28,716 bases of DNA from JANXLS01 sp038227045 (GTDB taxonomy: Bacteria; Planctomycetota; SZUA-567; H5-PLA8). A program made the position numbers and the translations under genes. The stretch lies in contig JBBRQD010000074.1 in the NCBI GenBank assembly GCA_038227045.1, positions 1 to 28,716 on the forward strand, in the 5' to 3' direction. A model generated the notes under the pieces. That model saw nothing but the letters and a program-made list of their open reading frames with translations, searched no databases and was not told the origin of the DNA. Shown here in pieces: positions 23,016 through 28,716 of the stretch (positions are counted from its first letter, which is position 1; the number at the start of each line of letters is the position of its first letter).

Positions 23016-26000
23016 ATGGGGACGTTGGCGTCGAAAATCCAGCATGAATTCGACAGCATAATCCGGCAGCGCGGTCGCGAGTATTATGTCAGCGGAGCGG
23101 TTCACGTCGATACGTTTGACGACTCGTCGGTCAGCGCGAAAGTCTCCGGCGAACGGGCGTATCAGGTCTCGCTGAAACTCAAAACGTCCACGATCGAAGG
23201 CAGATTGAACGCGTTCTGCTCGTGCCCCTATTATCGCGATGGCAACCCGTGCAAGCATCTGTGGGCGGTGATTCTCGAGGCGGACATTCAGCGCAAGTTG
23301 CAGCCGCCGCCTCAGATCGTTCGATTGAGTCTGGAGATGGCCAACGGAACCGATCCCAACAATCCGCCAGACTTCGACGATCCGGAAAACGACGATTACG
23401 ACGACGACGAAAATCCGTTCAAGCCGGAACGCTCGTCGGGCGCAGGCCGCGGCGCTGAGTCCAGGAAAGTCGCTCGAATCAAACCGGCAGCCCCAGAGCC
23501 GGAGTGGAAGCGGTTCGTTTCGGGCATGACCCGCGCGCTGGCCGCAAATCCTTCGAGTCCGCTGACGGGAACAAAGAACGGCGGGGCGGCCGCTTTCGTG
23601 GGCGCTTCCGGCGAAATGCTGTTCGTCGTGAATGTGCCTCAGACATTGAATGGTCAGGGTTTGGCCCTCGAACTCTATTATCGCGAGCGGAAGAAAAACG
23701 GTGATTGGGGCGCTTCGAAACCGCGGAACATCGAACGCGGCGCCATGGCGTCGATCACCAATCCGCTGGACCATCGCGTGTGCAATTTGTTGTTGGGCGG
23801 CGAAACCAGCCGCGGCTACACCTATTCCTACTATGGCCGGGAGCGATTTTCGCGCTTTACGCTGAACGACGCGCTTCAGGAAGCCATTCTGCCGGAGCTT
23901 GCTCAGGCGGGGCGATTGTATTTGCAATCGAAAGAGTACGGCGCGCAAGAGTTGTTGAAATTCGACGATGGCCCGGCGTGGGTTTTTCATCTGGAGTTGA
24001 ACACGGACACCGTGCGTGGCGACTACGTGCTCGTGGGGAGTTTGCGCCGCGGGACGGAGCGCATGGCGCTGGGGCTGCCGGTGATGCTGATCGCGGGAAA
24101 GTGGGTTTTCGGGCGCGACCGCTTGAGCCGGTTTGACGATTCCGGCGCATTTCCGCTCGTCTCTTCCCTGCGCCACGAAAAAGAAATTCGCGTGCCGCTG
24201 GAGAAGGGCGCTGAATTTGTCGCGATGTTGCAGCGCCTGCCCAAGCTCCCGCCGCTGGATGCGCCCGACGATTTGCGTGTCGAGGAAGTGAGCGGAGTGC
24301 CGAGCCCCTGTTTGCGCATCAAGAAGCCGATGTACGATTCGCGCGGGGATTTGCGCGGCGAATTGTCGTTCGATTACAACGGGGCGGCGATCCTCGCGAG
24401 CGCGTCCGAACGCGGCGTGTTTGTACCCGCCGAGCGGCGCTTGTATGTGCGCGACAGGGCCGCGGAATCGGCCGCCGCGTTGCGCATGATGGAGTTGGGC
24501 TTTCGCGTCAGCCGCAATTCCGCGACGGGCGAACCGGAACTGCCACCGCGCAATTTGCCGCGCGTCGTCGCGACGCTGATCGCCGAGAAATGGCGCGTCG
24601 AAGCCGACGGAAAACTCTATCGCACGCCCGGCGAAATGAAGATGACGGTGGCGTCGGGCATCGATTGGTTCGAACTGCGCGCGGAAGTGGATTTCGGCGG
24701 CGCGACAACAACGCTGCCCGCGCTGCTGGCAGCGCTGCGCAAAGGCGAGACGATCGTGCGTCTGGACGACGGCAGTTTCGGGCTGCTTCCGGAAGAGTGG
24801 CTGAAGCGCTACGGAATTCTGGCCGGGACAGGAAAGGCGCACGAGGATCACGTGCGCTTTTCCAAATCGCAGACCGGTGTGCTCGATGCGCTGCTGGCCG
24901 CGCAGCCGCAATCGACGTGCGACGAAACGTTCGCCCGCGTCAGCGCGGAATTGCGCAGCTTTGAAAGCATCAAGCCTGTCGATCCGCCGGCGGCATTCGT
25001 GGGCGAGCTGCGCGAATATCAGCGCGAAGGATTGGGCTGGCTTTATTTTTTGCAACGCTTCGGATTCGGCGGCTGCCTGGCCGACGATATGGGTCTCGGA
25101 AAAACGGTGCAGGTGCTGGCGCTGCTTGAATCGCGGCGTCCGGCGAAGGATGCGCTGCCGAAGCCCTCGCTGGCAGTAGTTCCGCGATCGCTGGTGTTTA
25201 ATTGGAAGCAGGAGGCCGCGCGCTTTACGCCGAAGCTGCGGGTGCTCGATCACACCGGACCCTTTCGCGAGAAGGATGCGTCGAAGTTCGCGGATTACGA
25301 TCTGGTGCTTACGACGTACGGAACCCTGCGCAGCGATATTGTGTTCCTCAAAGATGTGGGGTTCGACTATGTCGTGTTGGACGAAGCCCAGACGATTAAG
25401 AATGCGGACACGGGCACGGCAAAAGCGGCGCGGTTGGTGCAGGGAGCGCATCGTCTTTGCATGAGCGGCACGCCGGTGGAAAATCATCTCAACGATCTGT
25501 GGAGCATGTTCGAATTTCTGAACCCCGGGATGCTTGGCACGGCATCGGTGTTTCAAAGCAGCGCGAGCGCGGCGAGCGGCGCGGATCCCGAAGCGCGGGG
25601 GCTGCTGTCGCGCGCGTTGCGGCCGTTCATTCTGCGCCGCACGAAAGCGCAGGTCGCGAAAGATCTCCCGGAAAAAACGGAGCAGACGATTCACTGCGAG
25701 ATGGAACCCGAGCAGCGCAAAATGTACAACGATCTGCGCGACCATTATCGCAAGGCGCTGATGGGCTTGATCGAGCGCGACGGGATCAACAGTTCGAAGA
25801 TTCAGATTCTGGAAGCGCTGTTGCGTTTGCGCCAGGCCGCATGTCATCCGGGGTTGATCGACAAAACAAAAATCGGCGATCCCTCGGCGAAGCTCGACGC
25901 CTTGCTTCCGCAGATCGAAGAAGTTCTGGAAGAGGGGCATAAGGCGCTGGTGTTCTCCCAGTTCACCAGTTTCCTGTCGATCGCACGCAAGAAACTGGAC

Positions 26001-26390
26001 GCCGCGAAAATTCCGTATGAATACCTCGACGGAAAGACGCGCGACCGGCAGTCCAAAGTCGATCGTTTTCAGAACGATCCGGACTGTAAGCTGTTTCTGA
26101 TCAGCCTGAAAGCCGGAGGGCTGGGCTTGAATTTGACAGCCGCAGAGTACGTCTTTCTGCTCGATCCCTGGTGGAATCCCGCCGTGGAATCCCAGGCCAT
26201 CGATCGGGCGCATCGCATCGGACAAACGCGCCAGGTTTTCGCGTATCGATTGATTGTTCGCGACACGATCGAAGAAAAAGTCGTGCTGCTGCAACAGAGC
26301 AAACGCGATCTGGCGGACGCGATCATCGGCGCGGGAAACAGCTTGATCGGCGGATTGAAGCGCGAGGACTTGGAATTGCTGCTCGGATAA
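23016..26390 (+). CDS. SWIM-zinc-finger SNF2-family helicase/ATPase
   Basis: A protein of 1124 aa. The start at ATG 23016 has GGAGAG 5-6 nt upstream. The frame is open to a TTG at 22878, but that extension looks non-coding. A SWIM zinc finger (C68, C70, C79, H81 in CSCPYYRDGNPCKH) precedes a very acidic linker (about 110-140). A long middle region typical of bacterial SNF2 proteins follows. The ATPase has motif I (ADDMGLGKT, about 690), the DEAQ box (VVLDEAQTIKN, about 789), motif III (SGTPVENHLNDLW), motif IV-V (LVFSQF, SLKAGGLGLNLT) and motif VI (DRAHRIGQTRQ, about 1062). It should be a DNA-stimulated translocase that remodels protein-DNA or nucleic-acid complexes. The physiological role of the bacterial SWIM-SNF2 type is not settled. 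It lies 63 bp before the ThuA-like gene on the same strand. Confidence 0.93.
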   Translation: MGTLASKIQHEFDSIIRQRGREYYVSGAVHVDTFDDSSVSAKVSGERAYQVSLKLKTSTIEGRLNAFCSCPYYRDGNPCKHLWAVILEADIQRKLQPPPQIVRLSLEMANGTDPNNPPDFDDPENDDYDDDENPFKPERSSGAGRGAESRKVARIKPAAPEPEWKRFVSGMTRALAANPSSPLTGTKNGGAAAFVGASGEMLFVVNVPQTLNGQGLALELYYRERKKNGDWGASKPRNIERGAMASITNPLDHRVCNLLLGGETSRGYTYSYYGRERFSRFTLNDALQEAILPELAQAGRLYLQSKEYGAQELLKFDDGPAWVFHLELNTDTVRGDYVLVGSLRRGTERMALGLPVMLIAGKWVFGRDRLSRFDDSGAFPLVSSLRHEKEIRVPLEKGAEFVAMLQRLPKLPPLDAPDDLRVEEVSGVPSPCLRIKKPMYDSRGDLRGELSFDYNGAAILASASERGVFVPAERRLYVRDRAAESAAALRMMELGFRVSRNSATGEPELPPRNLPRVVATLIAEKWRVEADGKLYRTPGEMKMTVASGIDWFELRAEVDFGGATTTLPALLAALRKGETIVRLDDGSFGLLPEEWLKRYGILAGTGKAHEDHVRFSKSQTGVLDALLAAQPQSTCDETFARVSAELRSFESIKPVDPPAAFVGELREYQREGLGWLYFLQRFGFGGCLADDMGLGKTVQVLALLESRRPAKDALPKPSLAVVPRSLVFNWKQEAARFTPKLRVLDHTGPFREKDASKFADYDLVLTTYGTLRSDIVFLKDVGFDYVVLDEAQTIKNADTGTAKAARLVQGAHRLCMSGTPVENHLNDLWSMFEFLNPGMLGTASVFQSSASAASGADPEARGLLSRALRPFILRRTKAQVAKDLPEKTEQTIHCEMEPEQRKMYNDLRDHYRKALMGLIERDGINSSKIQILEALLRLRQAACHPGLIDKTKIGDPSAKLDALLPQIEEVLEEGHKALVFSQFTSFLSIARKKLDAAKIPYEYLDGKTRDRQSKVDRFQNDPDCKLFLISLKAGGLGLNLTAAEYVFLLDPWWNPAVESQAIDRAHRIGQTRQVFAYRLIVRDTIEEKVVLLQQSKRDLADAIIGAGNSLIGGLKREDLELLLG

Positions 26391-26453
26391 ACGGTGTATA
26401 CGAAACCTATCAGCGACTGCCCACGCATCGCAAAACTCTTCCAAGGAATGTTT

Positions 26454-27248
26454 ATGAATCACTGTATTTCGGCAGCACTTCTGGTCGTTTTGAGTCTGTG
26501 CGCGTGCGTCCGGGCCGAGGACGCGAAGCCCGTTAAAGCGCTGTACATCAGCGGCGGCGGCTATCACGACTATGCGAAACTGACGCCTTTTCTCGCCAGA
26601 AATATCGCGCGCTTTGCGGCCATCACGTTCGATGTCAAGCAGGGCTTGAAGAGCGCGAAGGACGCGGATTTCGCGAAAGATTACGACGTGATCTTTTACA
26701 ACGTTTGCGAACAGACCGACAAGAACGTCGACAAAGAACTGCTCGAAAACATGATGCGCGTCACCAAAGAAGGCAAGCCGACGGTGATGGTTCACTGCGC
26801 GATGCACTGCTTCCGCGCCGGCGACGAATGGGCGGATTGCTGCGGCTTGACGACCAAGGCGCACGACGGCTTCCGCGGGTTTACGATCAAAAAGGCGAAC
26901 AAGGACAACGCGATCTCCAAGACCCTCCCGGATGAATTTGTGACGACCGGCGACGAGCTGTATCAGAACATCAAATTCCCCGAAACGTCCACTGCGGTGC
27001 TGACGGCGTTCAGCGTTCAATCGAAGAAGGATCACGTCGTCGCCTGGACGCAGATGTACGGCAAAGCGAAAGTCTTCGGCACGACGCTGGGTCACGACAT
27101 GAAGACGGTCTCCATGGACGAATACATCAAACTGCTCGCGTACGGCACGCTTTGGACGGTTGACAAATTGGGCGACGATGGCAAGCCGAAGGCCGGTTAC
27201 GAAGGCAGCGGCAAATCGGCGGATGAAGTCAACGCGGCACCGAAGTGA
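26454..27248 (+). CDS. Exported ThuA-like (glutamine-amidotransferase-fold) protein
   Basis: A protein of 264 aa. The ATG at 26454 was chosen because AAGGA lies 6 nt upstream and the signal peptide MNHCISAALLVVLSLCACVRA follows. In-frame ATGs at 26448 and 26394 are weaker. The domain begins with KALYISGGGYHDY and contains YDVIFYNVCEQ and PTVMVHCAMHCFRAGDEWADCCG, the ThuA pattern of strands ending in small turns. ThuA-fold proteins are linked to sugar (trehalose) utilisation. The classical Cys-His-Glu amidotransferase triad is not assignable, although the segment around HCAMHC is unusually Cys-rich. It follows the SNF2 gene and ends in a strong hairpin shared with a second, convergent ThuA gene. 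Confidence 0.83.
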   Translation: MNHCISAALLVVLSLCACVRAEDAKPVKALYISGGGYHDYAKLTPFLARNIARFAAITFDVKQGLKSAKDADFAKDYDVIFYNVCEQTDKNVDKELLENMMRVTKEGKPTVMVHCAMHCFRAGDEWADCCGLTTKAHDGFRGFTIKKANKDNAISKTLPDEFVTTGDELYQNIKFPETSTAVLTAFSVQSKKDHVVAWTQMYGKAKVFGTTLGHDMKTVSMDEYIKLLAYGTLWTVDKLGDDGKPKAGYEGSGKSADEVNAAPK

Positions 27249-27270
27249 TCGCGCAAATTCTAGCCACAAG

Positions 27271-27311
27271 TTGGATGGCCCACCCATTGGAGTGGGCCAT
27301 CCAATTTATTT
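27271..27311. terminator. Bidirectional terminator between two ThuA-like genes
   Basis: A 13-bp perfect stem, TTGGATGGCCCAC (27271-27283) with GTGGGCCATCCAA (27292-27304), with an 8-nt loop, is followed by TTTATTT (27305-27311). It lies 22 bp after the plus-strand ThuA stop and 18 bp from the stop of the minus-strand one. The T-rich tail makes it a rho-independent terminator mainly for the plus strand. Confidence 0.85.
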
Positions 27312-27322
27312 AAGACGCAGCA

Positions 27323-28276
27323 TTACTTCTTCGCGTTTATCTCTTCAACCTTCTTAAGTTCCGCGGCCATGTCGAATTTCTCGGGTTTGGTCTTGGTGAT
27401 GTTCGCGAGCAATTCGTCCGCATCGGGGCGCGCCGATTTTACGCCGTCGGCAGGGACTTCGAGTCCCGTGCTCCAGACGATGGCATTCAAAATCGCCTTG
27501 CGATAATCGTCTTGCGCCCAGTTTCGGTGAAAGTGCCCGCCCGAGCAGCCGAATCCGCGGCCGCCGTTGTCGGGGCGCTGGTAGACCCAAAGGACGTGTT
27601 CGGCGATGTCCTTGCCCACGCCGGCGCGAACGTCCGGGTTGCCGCTGTGCGTGCCGTCTTTGCCCTGGCGAGTGCTGTCCGGCGGAACGGCCGAGAGAAT
27701 CGGCGTGACGCCCGCCATGTCGCTGATGAAGCGCATGTGGTAGTACCATTCGTCATTCGTGGTCAGCGGATTGACGCCGCTCGCGACCGGATGCTTCGGC
27801 AGTTCCTTGAACGTCGCCGTCCAATGCGGATTGACCGACCAGTTCATTTCGAAGTAGCCGCCAATCGCGCCGAGCAGCGCGTTGCCGCCGTCGCCTTTCG
27901 GAATCTCGACGCCGTAATGCAGGCAGCCGACGCCAACGCCCTTCTTGACCAGCGCGTTGAATTCGTCGAGGTGCTTCATGATGACATGACCGCCGCCGCC
28001 GTCGCAGTAGATGACGATGGCCGCCTGGCCGTCGAGCGCATGGGGATCGGCCGGCCAGCCTTTGACGACGGTCGATTCAATCGCCAGGCCGGAATCGTTG
28101 ATGCGCTTGGACAACAGCACGCAGCCCGCGTAATTTTCGTGCTCCGCGTAGCCGTGCGTCGGATTGCCCGCGATAAACAACACCTTCTTCTTCTCTTCCG
28201 CCGACGCGCGCGGAATCGCGACGCTGCCAAATGCGAAAATGGCCAGTAGAAAAACGACTGTCAGATGTGCTCTCAC
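27323..28276 (-). CDS. Exported ThuA-like protein, second copy
   Basis: A protein of 317 aa from GTG 28276, with GGGAGG 4-5 nt upstream, giving a clean signal peptide (RAHLTVVFLLAIFAF, cleavage after PRASA). The frame is open to 28537, but that extension lies in repeat-like intergenic DNA. The ThuA domain starts KKVLFIAGNPTHGYAEHE, with GVGVGCLHYGVEIPKGDGG, a long insert with HPVASGVNPLTTNDEWYYHMRF, and the C-terminal GFGCSGGHFHRNWAQDDYRKAILNAIVWS. This arrangement is typical of the ThuA proteins abundant in Planctomycetota and Verrucomicrobiota. It probably acts in the periplasm on, or binds, sugar-derived ligands; activity is unknown. It shares only fold-level similarity with the neighbouring copy, so a recent tandem duplication is not indicated. 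Confidence 0.87.
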   Translation of the reverse strand: MRAHLTVVFLLAIFAFGSVAIPRASAEEKKKVLFIAGNPTHGYAEHENYAGCVLLSKRINDSGLAIESTVVKGWPADPHALDGQAAIVIYCDGGGGHVIMKHLDEFNALVKKGVGVGCLHYGVEIPKGDGGNALLGAIGGYFEMNWSVNPHWTATFKELPKHPVASGVNPLTTNDEWYYHMRFISDMAGVTPILSAVPPDSTRQGKDGTHSGNPDVRAGVGKDIAEHVLWVYQRPDNGGRGFGCSGGHFHRNWAQDDYRKAILNAIVWSTGLEVPADGVKSARPDADELLANITKTKPEKFDMAAELKKVEEINAKK

Positions 28277-28393
28277 ATTTCCTCCCTTTATTCCATGATG
28301 TATCGAAAGACCAGAAATACGCTTCTCAATACACTTCGTTCGAGGAAAAAGTAAGCCCCTTCTAACACTCCAGCGAAAGATTGTTTCAGTTGA

Positions 28394-28503
28394 CATCCCA
28401 ATAGGGATGCCAGCAATTAGCCGGTGGTTGAGGCCGTACCCGGCCGACACCACCGGGATTCGTCCGCAGAATTTCCCTGCACCCCGGCAGGGGTGCCAGC
28501 ATG
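28394..28503. repeat. Three-hairpin intergenic repeat element
   Basis: Three hairpins stand in a row. (a) CATCCC/GGGATG at 28394-28409. (b) CCGGTGGT (28421-28428) with ACCACCGG (28449-28456), enclosing the inner stem GGCCG/CGGCC. (c) GCACCCC/GGGGTGC at 28479-28496. Hairpins a and c are each followed by CCAGCA, so they form a direct repeat (TGCCAGCA) around b. The '...GCCGGTGGTTGAGG...CACCACCGG' core recalls short structured repeats seen repeatedly in PVC-group genomes. No coding function is suggested. Confidence 0.6.
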
Positions 28504-28529
28504 TGACCGCCTGAATTCCGTTACAAAAG

Positions 28530-28558
28530 TTGCACATTGCGCATCAATATTGCATAAT
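28530..28558 (+). promoter_or_regulatory. Sigma-70-type promoter for the gene at the right edge
   Basis: -35 TTGCAC (28530-28535), 17-bp spacer, -10 CATAAT (28553-28558). It points rightwards to the ATG at 28711, which would give a leader of about 145 nt including the palindrome at 28592-28611. Confidence 0.5.
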
Positions 28559-28591
28559 CGACTGGCCTCAAATCTCACGCACTCGATTCCC

Positions 28592-28611
28592 CTCTCCCCA
28601 GCGGGGGAGAG
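28592..28611. repeat. CTCTCCCC/GGGGAGAG palindrome
   Basis: CTCTCCCC (28592-28599), loop AGCG, GGGGAGAG (28604-28611): an 8-bp stem, related to the palindrome at 22835-22851. It lies in the presumed leader of the right-edge gene and could affect its expression. Confidence 0.5.
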
Positions 28612-28694
28612 TTACCATGTAATGGAATAGAAAGAGCCATAGCCTCGAGATAAAAAGTCAATGAAGTCTCTCACAACCCATTGACCCAATAATC

Positions 28695-28700
28695 AGGAGG
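28695..28700 (+). promoter_or_regulatory. Shine-Dalgarno of the right-edge gene
   Basis: AGGAGG, 10 nt before ATG 28711. The spacing is slightly long, but the match is perfect. Confidence 0.6.
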
Positions 28701-28710
28701 CCAGGCCCAG

Positions 28711-28716
28711 ATGAAA
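28711..28716 (+). CDS. Start of an unidentified gene (two codons visible)
   Basis: ATG AAA at the very end of the window, preceded by AGGAGG and, further upstream, by a sigma-70-type promoter. Nothing can be said of the product. Confidence 0.45.

Noticed and set aside
22929..27287. A 1452-codon open frame on the minus strand, antisense to both the SNF2 helicase and the first ThuA gene
   Set aside because: The plus-strand proteins show full SNF2 and ThuA motifs. The antisense product is Arg/His/Gln-rich with no recognisable domain. It is a by-product of codon bias at GC-rich third positions.
28277..28537. N-terminal extension of the second ThuA protein
   Set aside because: It would be translated from the three-hairpin repeat. 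The GTG at 28276 has a GGGAGG site and begins a normal signal peptide.

Overview
The window reads like a chromosomal segment of a free-living bacterium of the PVC group (Planctomycetota or Verrucomicrobiota). The main evidence is a DUF1552 protein coupled to a DUF1587/1595/1592/1588/1585 'planctomycete cytochrome' protein, a pair of secreted ThuA-like proteins, and very large exported beta-rich proteins. Coding density is high and composition is moderately GC-rich. I saw no tRNA, rRNA, CRISPR array or prophage. Phylum-level placement is inference, since no marker gene was available.

Left edge (1-811): the outer end of an IS66-like element (terminal GTAAGCG at 141 and the first codons of an accessory ORF) abuts a small nucleotidyltransferase-like gene. 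A long hairpin separates that gene from the next block. 821-5048 (minus strand): a cytoplasmic double-GAF histidine kinase is followed 10 bp later by an NtrC-type sigma-54 activator, and a PgsA-type phosphatidyltransferase lies upstream. 5198-5728 (+) is a Nudix hydrolase. Its 3' side is a symmetric structure in which inverted copies of a CTTTGCG-type repeat flank a strong terminator.

5870-12286 (-) is one 2138-codon exported protein of the alpha-2-macroglobulin/MG type without a visible thioester motif. 12442-16615 (+) holds a small zinc-ribbon protein and a 1305-aa exported beta-propeller/CBM9-like protein. It ends 4 bp from a convergent minus-strand operon read as DUF1552 protein (Tat signal), c-type-heme DUF1592-family protein, then a small exported HMA-domain protein (16620-21056). 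21220-22809 (-) is an exported propeller-like protein with a TTG start and a strong Shine-Dalgarno.

23016-27248 (+) holds a SWIM-zinc-finger SNF2 helicase and a ThuA-like protein. A second ThuA-like protein converges on it from the right (27323-28276), and the two share a terminator hairpin. The right-hand 434 bp carries a three-hairpin repeat, a good sigma-70 promoter, another palindrome and a Shine-Dalgarno leading to a gene whose ATG is 6 bp from the window end.

Functionally the window combines signal transduction (two-component pair, PgsA, Nudix) with exported proteins probably used at the cell surface or periplasm for polymer or sugar handling and redox. No known defence or secondary-metabolite locus is recognisable. 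The less explained items are the three-gene DUF1552/DUF1592/HMA operon, the thioester-less giant MG protein and the structured intergenic repeats.
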